The notes under the pieces: model-generated | What the model saw: the letters and a program-made list of their open reading frames with translations, nothing else | What the model was told of the DNA's origin: nothing | Database searches by the model: none | In this document: piece after piece, positions 16,998 through 26,418 of the stretch | Layout: every line of letters begins with the position of its first letter | Position numbering within the stretch: the first letter of the stretch is position 1 | Origin: Nakamurella flavida | GTDB lineage: Bacteria > Actinomycetota > Actinomycetes > Mycobacteriales > Nakamurellaceae | Assembly (NCBI RefSeq): GCF_030811475.1 | Contig: NZ_JAUSQV010000001.1 | Span: 1,387,501-1,451,500, forward strand | Reading direction: 5' to 3' | Length of the DNA: 64,000 nucleotides | Position numbers and translations under genes: made by a program

Positions 16998-19502
16998 TCA
17001 GCCGCGCAGGACGGCACCGACCTTCTCGGCCGCCCGCTGCACGGCGGCGTCCCGCACCTGCGAGGCCTGCGCCGCGGTCAGCGTCCGGTCGGGCGCCCGG
17101 ACGACCAGCGCGAAGGCCAGCGACTGCTCCCCCCGCGCGACCTGGTCGCCGGTGTAGACGTCGAACAGCCGCACCGACTCCAGCAGCTCACCCCCGCCGT
17201 CGCGCAGCGCGGTCTCCACCGCAGCCGCCGGGACGTCCGCGGAGACGGTCACCGCGACGTCCAGGTTGACCGGCGGGAACGAGGAGATGTGCGGCGCGAC
17301 CGGCACGGCGCGGGCCGGGATGCCGTCGAGGTTCAGCTCCACGGCCGCGGTGCGGGGCGGCAGGCCGAGCCGCTGCACCACGGCCGGGTGCAGCTCGCCG
17401 GCGTACCCGACGGGCCAGTCGCCCACCTTGATCACCGCGCAGCGCCCGGGATGCCACGGCGCCTGGGTGGCGGCGGCCACCCGGACCCGGACCCCGGCGG
17501 TCTCGCCGATGCGCCGGGCCAGGGCCACCGCGTCCGCCCACGAGTCGGCCCGTCCCGGACCCCACCAGCCGGCCCGCTCCACCGCGCCGGCCAGCACCAC
17601 CGCGACGTGCTGCGGCTGGTTCGGCAGGGCGGCGTCGAGCAGGGCGCGGGTGGCGTCGTCCGGGCGTCGGTCGGCCGGCGGCGTCGGCATCGTCGGCGCG
17701 TTGTGCCGGGGCAGGAAGACCTGTCCGATCTCGTACACCAGCAGGTCCCGGGTACCCCGGGACAGGTTGCGCTGCACCGTGTCCAGCAGACCGGGCAGCA
17801 GCGTGGTGCGCAGCAGCGGCCGCTCGGCGTCGAGCGGATTGCGGACCTGGACCGCACGTCGCCGGACGTCGTCGTCCGGCAGACCGAGAGCGGTGAGCTC
17901 GGTCGTCCCGACGAACGGGAAGCTCAGCACCTCGGTGAGTCCGGCGGCGGCCAGGTCCGCGGCCACCTCGCGGCGGCGCCGCTGGCGACCGGTCAGGCCG
18001 CGACCGACCGGGGCGACCGGGAGCACCGACGGGATGGTGTCGAACCCCTCCAGCCGCGCGACCTCCTCGACCAGATCGGCGGGACGGGTGAGATCGGGCC
18101 GCCAGCTGGGAGGGGTCACCTCCACCGCGTCCACACCGGTCGGACCGGCGGCCGGAGCACCGACGGTGCAGCCGACCTGACCGAGCCGCAGGGCGATGGT
18201 GGCCGGGTCGAACGGCCGGCCGATCAGCCGTTCCGGATCGCCCAGCGGGAGCGTGACGGCGGCCGGGGTGACCGCGGCTCCCCCGGGTCGCTCGTCGGAC
18301 GAACCGGCGACCGTGCCACCACCGAAACGGACCAGCAGATCGGCGGCCAGTCCGGCCGCGTAGGCGGCCACGGCCGGGTCGACCTCGCGCTCGAAGCGCC
18401 GCGACGCCTCGCTGGGCAGCTTGTGCCGACGGGCGGTCCGGGAGATGCCCGGGGCGTTCCAGTGGGCCGCCTCGATGAGCACCTCGGTGGTGCCGTCGGT
18501 GATCTCGGTGGACTCCCCGCCCATCACCCCGGCGAGCGAGATGGGGCCGGAGGTGTCGGTGACGACGACGTCGTCCGGGTCGAGCCGGCGCTCGACACCG
18601 TCCAGCGTGCGCAGGGTCTCGCCCGCGTGCGCCTTCCGGACGGTGATGTCGCCGCTGAGCCGGGCCAGGTCGAACGCGTGCAGCGGCTGACCGGTCTGCA
18701 TCATCACGTAGTTGGTGACGTCCACGGCCAGCGAGATGGACCGGACGCCGGCCTGCTGCAGGCGTCGCCGCATCCAGAACGGCGACGGGCGGGTGGGGTC
18801 GACCCCGGTCACCCGCACGGTGACGAAGCGACTGCAGCCCGAGTCCTCGGCCAGGTGCACGGGCCAGCCCCCCTCGCCGGCCGGTGCCCCGGCACCGAGA
18901 GCGGCGTCGGTGAACGGGGTGTCGTAGGCGACGGCGAGCTCGCGGGCCAGCCCGCGCAGGGACAGTGCGTACCCGCGGTCGGGGGTGACGGCCAGCTCGA
19001 CCACGGCGTCGTGGCTGCCCAGCAGTTCGCGGGCGTCCTGCCCGACGGGGGCGTCGGCGTCCAGGACGAGGATGCCGTCGTGCTCGGTGCCGGTCCCCAG
19101 CTCGCGGACCGAGCAGATCATCCCGTCGGACAGCCGGCCGTAGGTCTGGCGGGAGGCGATGGCGAAGCCGCCGGGCAGCACGGCACCCGGTAGGGCTACC
19201 ACCACCTTGTCGCCGGCGGCGAAGTTCCGGGCGCCGCAGATGACCTCGCGGGGCGCGTCGGAGCCGTCCGGCCCGTTACCCGGTCCGACGTCCAGGGTGA
19301 CGAAGCGGATCGGCTTCTTGAACTCGGTGAGCTCGGTGATCGTCAGCACCTGACCGACGACCAGCGCCCCGGTGGTCTCCGGGACGCGGTGGATGTCCTC
19401 CAGCTCGAAGCCGAGCCGGACGAAGGCCTCACCGATCTCCTCGGCGGAGACCCCGGCGGGCAGGTCGACGAGTTCGGACAGCCATTCCAGCGGTGCACGC
19501 AT
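16998..19502 (-). CDS. pheT: phenylalanyl-tRNA synthetase beta subunit
   Basis: Large subunit of the (alpha-beta)2 PheRS. The protein has 834 residues in the expected order. The N-terminal domain is followed by an EMAP/OB tRNA-binding part (VGQVLTITELTEFKKPIRFV, EVICGARNFAAGDKVVVALP). Then come the B3/B4 editing region (VDVTNYVMMQTGQPLHAFD, then GVMGGESTEI), the B5 domain, the catalytic-like core, and a C-terminal ferredoxin-like anticodon-binding domain (HISSFPPVNLDVAVTV). It starts three bases after the pheS stop and is co-transcribed with it. Confidence 0.98.
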   Translation of the reverse strand: MRAPLEWLSELVDLPAGVSAEEIGEAFVRLGFELEDIHRVPETTGALVVGQVLTITELTEFKKPIRFVTLDVGPGNGPDGSDAPREVICGARNFAAGDKVVVALPGAVLPGGFAIASRQTYGRLSDGMICSVRELGTGTEHDGILVLDADAPVGQDARELLGSHDAVVELAVTPDRGYALSLRGLARELAVAYDTPFTDAALGAGAPAGEGGWPVHLAEDSGCSRFVTVRVTGVDPTRPSPFWMRRRLQQAGVRSISLAVDVTNYVMMQTGQPLHAFDLARLSGDITVRKAHAGETLRTLDGVERRLDPDDVVVTDTSGPISLAGVMGGESTEITDGTTEVLIEAAHWNAPGISRTARRHKLPSEASRRFEREVDPAVAAYAAGLAADLLVRFGGGTVAGSSDERPGGAAVTPAAVTLPLGDPERLIGRPFDPATIALRLGQVGCTVGAPAAGPTGVDAVEVTPPSWRPDLTRPADLVEEVARLEGFDTIPSVLPVAPVGRGLTGRQRRRREVAADLAAAGLTEVLSFPFVGTTELTALGLPDDDVRRRAVQVRNPLDAERPLLRTTLLPGLLDTVQRNLSRGTRDLLVYEIGQVFLPRHNAPTMPTPPADRRPDDATRALLDAALPNQPQHVAVVLAGAVERAGWWGPGRADSWADAVALARRIGETAGVRVRVAAATQAPWHPGRCAVIKVGDWPVGYAGELHPAVVQRLGLPPRTAAVELNLDGIPARAVPVAPHISSFPPVNLDVAVTVSADVPAAAVETALRDGGGELLESVRLFDVYTGDQVARGEQSLAFALVVRAPDRTLTAAQASQVRDAAVQRAAEKVGAVLRG

Positions 19503-19505
19503 GAC

Positions 19506-20783
<1,278 letters not shown>

Positions 20784-20831
20784 TCACCGCGCCATCCTCT
20801 CACGGCCGTCGCGGCCGGTAGGGTCCGCACG

Positions 20832-21401
20832 ATGTCGCTGCTCGGTGGTCTGCTCAAGGTGCTGCGGGTGCTCTCCCCCACCTCGTCCCCGACCCGGACG
20901 CCCGCCCGCCCGACGCCGCGGACCCGGACGGCGCCGGACTCCCGCCCGCGTGCGCGCACCGGCGCGGCGGACGACCCGGGCACCCCCGGCCGGTCCGGTC
21001 CGTCGGCCACCCGCCCGGTCGACCCGGCGCGGGTCGGCCGGGTGCGGATGTCCTACAACCCGGTGACCGACGGGAACGCCGATCCGGGCGAGATCGTCTG
21101 GACCTGGGTGCCGTACGAGGAGGACGACGGCCGCGGCAAGGACCGGCCCGTCCTGGTGGTGGCGGCGGAATCCGGTGGCACCGTGCTCGCCGTCCCGCTC
21201 ACCTCCAAACCGCACAGCGGCGCGGACTTCGTGGCCGTCGGCGCCGGCGGGTGGGACGGGCAGAACCGTCCGTCCTGGGCCCACGTCGACCGGGTGCTGC
21301 GGGTCCATCCCGCCGGCATGCGCCGCGAGGCCGCCGCGCTGGGCGCCCGCCCGTTCGCCGACGTGCAGGCCCGGCTGCGGGAGCGCTACTCCTGGCGGTG
21401 A
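20832..21401 (+). CDS. PemK/MazF-fold family protein without a neighbouring antitoxin
   Basis: Protein of 189 residues. Residues 1-75 are a low-complexity, Pro/Arg/Thr-rich basic region. From about residue 78 there is a PemK-like beta-barrel: GEIVWTWVPYEEDDGRGKDR then PVLVVAAESGGTVLAVPLTS and SWAHVDRVLRVHP. This GEIVW-KDRPVLVV pattern is the MazF/PemK core. ATG 20832 has TAGGGT exactly seven bases upstream, so it is probably leaderless. No antitoxin-sized partner is adjacent (divergent pheS, convergent HIT gene), so it may be a housekeeping offshoot rather than an active toxin. Confidence 0.75.
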   Translation: MSLLGGLLKVLRVLSPTSSPTRTPARPTPRTRTAPDSRPRARTGAADDPGTPGRSGPSATRPVDPARVGRVRMSYNPVTDGNADPGEIVWTWVPYEEDDGRGKDRPVLVVAAESGGTVLAVPLTSKPHSGADFVAVGAGGWDGQNRPSWAHVDRVLRVHPAGMRREAAALGARPFADVQARLRERYSWR

Positions 21402-21402
21402 G

Positions 21403-21798
21403 TCAGGGCTGCAGACCCCGGCGGATCAGCTCGGCCGGTCCGCGCAGCTCCGCCGGATCCACCGGCCGGGCGTGCGACCAGTCCAGATCTCCCATGCCCC
21501 AGGCGGGGAACACGTGCAGGTGGGTGTGCGGCACCTCGAACCCGGCGATGATCAGGCCCGCCCGCGGCGCGTCGAACACGGTGCGCAGCACCTCACCGAT
21601 GCGCTGAGCGACGGCGGTGACCCGGGCCCACACCGCGGGCTCCAGATCGGTCCACCGGTCCACCTCCGCCACGGGGACGACCAGCACGTGCCCGGGGGTG
21701 AGCGGGGCGATGGTCAGGAACGCGACGACATCGTCGTCCCGCCAGACGATCTCGCCCGGAAGATCGCCCTGGATGATCTGCGTGAAGACGGTGGCCAT
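21403..21798 (-). CDS. HIT family nucleotide-binding protein
   Basis: Histidine-triad hydrolase/transferase acting on nucleotides such as AMP-NH2 or ApnA compounds. The protein has 131 residues. TVFTQIIQGDLPGEIVWRDD and FLTIAPLTPGHVLVVPV precede the triad PHTHLHVFP near residue 98. ATG 21798 has a strong GGGGGAGGA site; the upstream frame to 21966 is not used. It converges with the PemK-like gene with one base between stops. Confidence 0.92.
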   Translation of the reverse strand: MATVFTQIIQGDLPGEIVWRDDDVVAFLTIAPLTPGHVLVVPVAEVDRWTDLEPAVWARVTAVAQRIGEVLRTVFDAPRAGLIIAGFEVPHTHLHVFPAWGMGDLDWSHARPVDPAELRGPAELIRRGLQP

Positions 21799-21843
21799 GT
21801 GCCCATCCTCCCCCGCCACAGGTCGACCGGTGTGAACCGGACC

Positions 21844-21874
21844 CGCCCGGGACATGCCATCGCCGACCCGGGCG
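21844..21874 (-). terminator. hairpin downstream of the symporter gene
   Basis: CGCCCGGG and CCCGGGCG arms (8 bp) with a 15-base loop, located after the stop of the DAACS symporter and before the HIT gene on the same strand. No T-run follows. It is a likely transcription stop. Confidence 0.4.
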
Positions 21875-21952
21875 GTCCTGGTGGACCGGCCGGATCGGCG
21901 GGGGTTCGGTGCTGGGGTCGCGACCGGGTCGCGTCCCGGGATCGGGCCGGCG

Positions 21953-23359
21953 TCAGGCGGAGGCACCGACCGGGACCCGGGTGGGCTCGGCGTGGTTCAG
22001 GCCGTCACCGTTGGGCCCGTTGTACCGGGCGATATCCAGGATGCCCTCGCGCTTGGCCACGATGACCGGGACCAGGGCCTGGCCCGCGACGTTGGTGGCG
22101 GTGCGCATCATGTCCAGGATCGGATCGATGGCCAGCAGCAGGCCGACACCGGCCAGCGGCAGACCGAGCGTCGACAGGGTGAGGGTCAGCATGACCACGG
22201 CACCGGTCAGTCCGGCGGTGGCGGCCGAACCGACCACGGAGACGAACGCGATCAGCAGGTAGTCGCCGATCGACAGGTCGATGCCGAAGATCTGCGCGAC
22301 GAAGATCGCGGCCAGCGCCGGGTAGATCGCGGCACAGCCGTCCATCTTGGTCGTCGCGGCCAGCGGCACCGCGAAGCTCGCGTACTCCTGCGGGACACCG
22401 AGGTTGCGGGTGGTGACCTCCTGGGTCACCGGCATGGTGCCGACCGACGAGCGGGAGACGAAGGCCAGGGCGATCGCCGGCCAGGCACCGGCCAGGAACT
22501 TGCGGGCGGACAGGCCGTGGACCCGCAGGACGATCGGGTAGAGCACGAACATCACCAGCAGGCACCCGACGTAGACGTCGACGGTGAACACCGCGAGCGG
22601 GGCGATGAGGTCCCAGCCGTAGTGGGCGACGGCGTAGCCGATGAGCGCGCCGGAGCCGATCGGGGCGAGCCGGATGATCCACCACAGCACGGTCTGCACC
22701 ACGGCCAGGGCGGACTCGGCGAAGCCCAGGAACGGCTTGGCCCGGTCCCCGGTCTTCAGGGCGGCGGCCCCGACGACGATGCCGATGACCACGAGCTGCA
22801 GCACGTTGAAGTTCAGCGAGGTATTGGCGGAGACCGACGCGGCGTCGAAGGAGTCACCGGTCAGCGTCGTGGAGGTGCTGGCCTGCAGGCCGAGGAAGTT
22901 GCCGGGGACCAGCCCGGTGAGGAAGTCGGTCCAGCTGCCGGTGCGGCCGCTGTACGCGGCGTCGGCCACGGTGCTCTGGGCCAGCCCGGTGCCCTGCCCC
23001 GGATTGGTCAGCAGGCCGATGCCCAGGCCGATGCCCACCGAGATCAACGCGGTGATGGCGAACCACAGGATGGTCTGCACGGCGAGGCGGGCGGCGTTCG
23101 CCACCTGGCCGAGCCGGGAGATGGAGACGATGAGGGCCAGCAGGATCAGCGGGGCCACCACCGCACGCAGCAGCGTCACGAAGATGCTGCCGATCTGGTT
23201 CAGGGTGGTCTCCAGCCAGCTGATGTCGCCGACGAGGGCGATGACGCCGAGCACGATGCCGACGGCGAGACCGATGAGGGTCTGCGCCCAGAACGGCACC
23301 GAGCGGCGCCGCTCGGCCGCGGTGACCTCCGTGGACACGGAGGAGGAGGGTCGGGACAC
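21953..23359 (-). CDS. dicarboxylate/amino acid:cation symporter (DAACS/SDF family)
   Basis: Inner-membrane secondary transporter of 468 residues with about eight membrane segments and two re-entrant hairpins. Family landmarks are the HP1 tip SRSSVGTMPVT, TM7 LAATTKMDGCAAIYP and TM8 AIDPILDMMRTATNV, whose Asp and Arg bind acidic substrates. The usual NMDGT of TM7, a sodium-site motif, is replaced by KMDGC. Cation coupling may therefore differ from the standard glutamate/C4-dicarboxylate carriers. Substrates are probably acidic or sulfur amino acids or dicarboxylates. Confidence 0.9.
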   Translation of the reverse strand: MSRPSSSVSTEVTAAERRRSVPFWAQTLIGLAVGIVLGVIALVGDISWLETTLNQIGSIFVTLLRAVVAPLILLALIVSISRLGQVANAARLAVQTILWFAITALISVGIGLGIGLLTNPGQGTGLAQSTVADAAYSGRTGSWTDFLTGLVPGNFLGLQASTSTTLTGDSFDAASVSANTSLNFNVLQLVVIGIVVGAAALKTGDRAKPFLGFAESALAVVQTVLWWIIRLAPIGSGALIGYAVAHYGWDLIAPLAVFTVDVYVGCLLVMFVLYPIVLRVHGLSARKFLAGAWPAIALAFVSRSSVGTMPVTQEVTTRNLGVPQEYASFAVPLAATTKMDGCAAIYPALAAIFVAQIFGIDLSIGDYLLIAFVSVVGSAATAGLTGAVVMLTLTLSTLGLPLAGVGLLLAIDPILDMMRTATNVAGQALVPVIVAKREGILDIARYNGPNGDGLNHAEPTRVPVGASA

Positions 23360-23508
23360 GACAGCACCTTTCGCAGGCCGCGCGCGGGAAGCGCTGCGGG
23401 GGGCCGCGAGTGGTCAGCGGCCGGGGTTCAGGCGACCGGGACCCGGTGGGATCGGCGGCCTTCCTGTGCAACCTCTGAGAACCCCCGCCCCATTCCCCCC
23501 TCCACGAT

Positions 23509-23523
23509 GGGAATTGTGTTCCC
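23509..23523. promoter_or_regulatory. GGGAA-N5-TTCCC palindrome upstream of the symporter gene
   Basis: A 15-bp perfect dyad in a short AT-richer stretch, 150 bases before the symporter start. Symmetric, centred spacing suggests an operator for a dimeric regulator. No regulator gene is adjacent. The rest of the 289-base gap holds only the hairpin at 23581-23613. Confidence 0.35.
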
Positions 23524-23580
23524 GCCCACCCGTGTCCTGCGCCACCCGTGCGTCGGACACCGGTCCACCCCCGGAGACCA

Positions 23581-23613
23581 CTGCACCCCCGCCGGAGGAC
23601 GACGGGGGTGCAG
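23581..23613 (-). terminator. strong hairpin downstream of the rRNA methylase gene
   Basis: Perfect 11-bp arms CTGCACCCCCG / CGGGGGTGCAG with an 11-base loop, 35 bases after the methylase stop. It is very stable and has no U-tract. It most likely ends transcription of the infC-rpmI-rplT-methylase unit. Confidence 0.6.
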
Positions 23614-23648
23614 ATGCGACAGGTGGTGCGGAGAACGCCGGTGGTCGA

Positions 23649-24476
23649 TCAGCTCGCGGTGGCGTCCTGCCGACGGTGGGCCGAGGCACTCGCGTACAGG
23701 CAGATGGCGGCGGCCGTGGCCAGGTTGAGCGATTCGGCCCGGCCGTGGATCGGCACCCGGACGCTCTCGTCGGCGACGGCGAGGATGTCCGCGGGCAGCC
23801 CGTGCGCCTCCGAGCCGAACAGCCAGGCCGTGGGCAGCTCGAGGATGCCGTCGGCGGTGGCCTGGTCGAGGTCGAGTTCGGCCGCGCCGCTGGTGGCCAG
23901 GATCGAGAGCCCCGCCTCGGACAGCTGCCGGATGACCGCGACCGGGTCGTCGAGGTGCACGACCGGCAGGTGGAACAGACTCCCCGCCGACGCCCGGACG
24001 GCCTTGGGATTCCGCGGGTCCACCGACTGACCGGCGACGAGCACCGCATCGGCCCCGGCCGCATCGGCCAGCCGGATGACGGTGCCGGCGTTGCCCGGAT
24101 CACTGGTCTCGACGAGGACGGCCACCAGCCGGGGGCCGGCGTCGAGCACGTCCTGGGCGGACGGCCCGGTGATCGCGCACACCGCGACGATGCCCTGCGG
24201 CGCGACGGTGTCGGACAGGGCGGCGGCCGCCTTCTCGGTGACCTGGCTGACCTCGACCCCGGCCGCGAACGCGGCGCGGACGATGTCGACGTGCCGCGCA
24301 CCGGCCTGCTCGGTGATGAACAGCTCCAGGACGGTGCCGGGCTCGCCCGGCTCGGCCGCGACGGCCTCGCGGACCGCCTGCGCACCCTCGGCCAGGAATT
24401 GGCCGGACTCGGTCCGCCGCGCCCGACGCAGGAGCTTGCGGGCGGCGACGATGCGGGCCGACTTCTCGGTCAGCAC
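23649..24476 (-). CDS. TrmH/SpoU-family rRNA or tRNA 2'-O-methyltransferase
   Basis: SPOUT methyltransferase of 275 residues. The N-terminal substrate-binding domain (residues 1-110, starting with LLRRARRTESGQFLAEGAQA) is followed by the trefoil-knot catalytic domain. Its three motifs are NAGTVIRLADAAGAD, AWLFGSEAHGLP and ESLNLATAAAICLY. GTG 24476 is the only good in-frame start. The gene follows rplT, as in many actinobacteria, so a 23S rRNA target is likely but unproven. Confidence 0.92.
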   Translation of the reverse strand: MLTEKSARIVAARKLLRRARRTESGQFLAEGAQAVREAVAAEPGEPGTVLELFITEQAGARHVDIVRAAFAAGVEVSQVTEKAAAALSDTVAPQGIVAVCAITGPSAQDVLDAGPRLVAVLVETSDPGNAGTVIRLADAAGADAVLVAGQSVDPRNPKAVRASAGSLFHLPVVHLDDPVAVIRQLSEAGLSILATSGAAELDLDQATADGILELPTAWLFGSEAHGLPADILAVADESVRVPIHGRAESLNLATAAAICLYASASAHRRQDATAS

Positions 24477-24571
24477 CGGACCGTCGTCGGTATCGGTCCC
24501 GCCGTCACCCGGGACCGCCCGGGCGGCCTCACGGGCCTGGGCGGACTGCTGGGCGCGACGGGACTCCGGGC

Positions 24572-24615
24572 GGGCACCCTGGGTGCCCGACCCGGCGGGC
24601 CGGGAGCGGCCCGCC
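24572..24615 (-). terminator. two adjacent hairpins after rplT
   Basis: GGGCACCC/GGGTGCCC (24572-24588) and GGCGGGCC/GGCCCGCC (24594-24615), both with perfect 8-bp arms, immediately downstream of the rplT stop. They probably reduce read-through from the ribosomal genes into the methylase gene. No T-run is present. Confidence 0.5.
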
Positions 24616-24628
24616 GGAGTGGACGTGC

Positions 24629-25012
24629 TCAGGCGGCATCCCCGGCGGAGGCCTGCGCCGGGACCGCCGCGCGGGCGATCTCGACGAGAGCGGCGAAGGC
24701 GGCCTCGTCACGCACGGCCAGATCGGCCAGCACCTTGCGGTCGACCTCGACCTCGGCGACCTTCAGGCCCTGCATGAAGCGGTTGTAGGTCATGCCGTTG
24801 GCGCGGGCCGCGGCGTTGATGCGCGCGATCCAGAGCTTGCGGAAATCGTTCTTCCGCTTCCGCCGGTCGTTGTACGCGTAGTTCAGCGAGTGCAGAACCT
24901 GTTCCTTGGCCTTGCGGTACAGCCGGGAGCGCTGGCCGCGGTAGCCGCTGGCCTGCTCCAGAACGGTGCGGCGCTTCTTGTGGGCGTTGACCGCCCTCTT
25001 GACGCGTGCCAC
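24629..25012 (-). CDS. rplT: 50S ribosomal protein L20
   Basis: Large-subunit assembly protein binding 23S rRNA, 127 residues. It starts [20 protein letters not shown] and contains KGYRG-like [18 protein letters not shown] and [18 protein letters not shown], all typical. GTG start. It comes 98 bases after rpmI in the conserved infC-rpmI-rplT order. In other bacteria L20 represses this operon. Confidence 0.99.
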   Translation of the reverse strand: MARVKRAVNAHKKRRTVLEQASGYRGQRSRLYRKAKEQVLHSLNYAYNDRRKRKNDFRKLWIARINAAARANGMTYNRFMQGLKVAEVEVDRKVLADLAVRDEAAFAALVEIARAAVPAQASAGDAA

Positions 25013-25110
25013 GGGACACCTGTCTTTCTGACTTCGCCCGGCCGCAGGAGCGGCCGGGAAGGGTTCGGGGGTCCGACCGGCGGACGCCGGTCAGGACGGG
25101 GGGAGGTGGT

Positions 25111-25305
25111 TCAGATGCCCAGCATGCGGCGCATGCGGGGGACGTCGGCGGGGGCCACGACATGGGCCCCGTCCATGCGCCGGGTCACCTTGCTGGACTT
25201 CTTCTCCAGGTTGTGGCGCTTGCCCGAACCCGCGTGGGTCAGCTTGCCGGTGCCGGTGATCTTGACCCGCTTCTTGATCCCGGAGTGGGTCTTGTTCTTG
25301 GGCAT
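25111..25305 (-). CDS. rpmI: 50S ribosomal protein L35
   Basis: Small basic ribosomal protein, 64 residues, starting [20 protein letters not shown] and containing [13 protein letters not shown]. It lies 164 bases after infC and before rplT. The start ATG at 25305 is the family start. Confidence 0.99.
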   Translation of the reverse strand: MPKNKTHSGIKKRVKITGTGKLTHAGSGKRHNLEKKSSKVTRRMDGAHVVAPADVPRMRRMLGI

Positions 25306-25469
25306 GTCGTCCTCGTCATCTCATCTGGTCATGGGTGGTGCTGTGGTCGGTCCACGGCCGCACTGCCCCCACCGCCGATGCCCGTGCGGGCGCGATGGAG
25401 CCAGGACTGCCCCGTCCCCGGCGAACCGGGTCCGGACGTGCTGTGGTGCGGGGCGGACCGACCCGGAGG

Positions 25470-26024
25470 TCAGCCGACCTCGGCGGGGGCCGGGGCGCTG
25501 GTGCGCACCTTCACCTGCTTGTGCGGGGCCAGAACCATGATCATGTTCCGGCCGTCCTGCTTGGGGGCGCTCTCGATGACGCCCAGATCGGCGACGTCCT
25601 GCGCGAGACGCTGCAGCAGACGGAAACCGAGCTCCGGTCGCGACTGCTCGCGACCGCGGAACATGATCGTGACCTTGACCTTGTCCCCGGCCTTCAGGAA
25701 GCGCACGACGTGACCCTTCTTGGTCTCGTAGTCGTGCGCGTCGATCTTCGGGCGGAGCTTCATCTCCTTGATGACCGTGAGGACCTGGTTGCGACGGGCC
25801 TCACGGGCCTTCTGCGCGCTCTCGTACTTGAACTTGCCGTAGTCCATCAACTTGCAGACCGGCGGGCGAGCGTCGGGCGCCACCTCGACGAGATCGAGGT
25901 CGGCGTCCTGCGCCATCCGCAGGGCTTCCGCCACGGTGATGATGCCCACCTGTTCACCGGCTGCGCCGACGAGGCGGATCTCCGGGACGCGGATCCTGTC
26001 GTTGATGCGTGGCTCGACGCTGAT
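25470..26024 (-). CDS. infC: translation initiation factor IF-3, probable ATC start
   Basis: Prevents premature 50S joining and proofreads the start codon and initiator tRNA. It has 184 residues. The N-domain [20 protein letters not shown], the linker [12 protein letters not shown] and the C-domain [19 protein letters not shown] plus [13 protein letters not shown] are complete. No ATG, GTG or TTG lies at the conserved N-terminus. Instead a perfect AGGAGG (26035-26030) stands five bases before ATC at 26024, followed by the conserved SVEPRINDR. Upstream in-frame starts would add a non-conserved, low-complexity extension. IF-3 is known in E. coli to repress its own message through an AUU start, and the same logic is likely here. 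Confidence 0.95.
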   Translation of the reverse strand: MSVEPRINDRIRVPEIRLVGAAGEQVGIITVAEALRMAQDADLDLVEVAPDARPPVCKLMDYGKFKYESAQKAREARRNQVLTVIKEMKLRPKIDAHDYETKKGHVVRFLKAGDKVKVTIMFRGREQSRPELGFRLLQRLAQDVADLGVIESAPKQDGRNMIMVLAPHKQVKVRTSAPAPAEVG

Positions 26025-26382
26025 TGAGTCCTCCTGGGTGCTGAGACTGCGGGGTGGTGCTGCGACCACGGGGCGCTGATGCCCCGGGCCGGCGACACGG
26101 GCACCGGGCGTCCGGCGACGCCGGACTCGATGCTCGCGGTCAGCCCCCTGCTGGCAGCGGCTGCAGAGACGGGAAAGGCCCCGCTGCGCAGGCGCGGCGG
26201 GACCCCAGACGACCGGACGCCCGTGCTCGGCAGACCCGAGGCACGGGTGGACACCGGCCCGGAGGCCGGCGGACCGGGACCCGGCTGCCGGTGACGGCGG
26301 CGCGGGTGGGAGTCGGGGACCCCACTTTGCAGGCTCCCGTCCGACCCCTCGACGGGGTGCGGACATGCAGGAGCTGGTCGCG
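26025..26382 (-). ncRNA. structured 5' leader of infC with attenuator-like hairpin
   Basis: About 358 bases between a likely -10 (TAGGCT, 26394-26389) and the infC start, with no coding potential. Stem-loops seen: 26220-26247 (11-bp stem with one bulge), 26177-26204 (13-base arms with two G-U pairs, followed in the minus direction by TTTCCC), 26110-26126 (perfect GTCCGGCG/CGCCGGAC) and 26070-26085 (GGGGC/GCCCC). The second looks like an attenuator. A leader that senses L20 or IF-3 is a reasonable idea given the operon, but this is inference. Confidence 0.5.
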
Positions 26383-26388
26383 GGCATC

Positions 26389-26394
26389 AGCCTA
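26389..26394 (-). promoter_or_regulatory. probable -10 element of the infC operon
   Basis: TAGGCT on the minus strand, with TTGGCC 19 bases upstream as a possible -35. The start of transcription would be near 26382. It overlaps the divergent promoter region of the DUF1844 gene. Confidence 0.45.
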
Positions 26395-26418
26395 CACGCG
26401 GTGGGTACCGTCAGGCCA

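Noticed and set aside
20832-21401. A complete toxin-antitoxin pair
   Set aside because: Neither neighbour could be an antitoxin (pheS and a HIT hydrolase), and no small frame overlaps the PemK-like gene start.
24711-25163. 151-codon frame overlapping rplT and rpmI on the same strand
   Set aside because: Out-of-frame shadow of rplT; no independent support.
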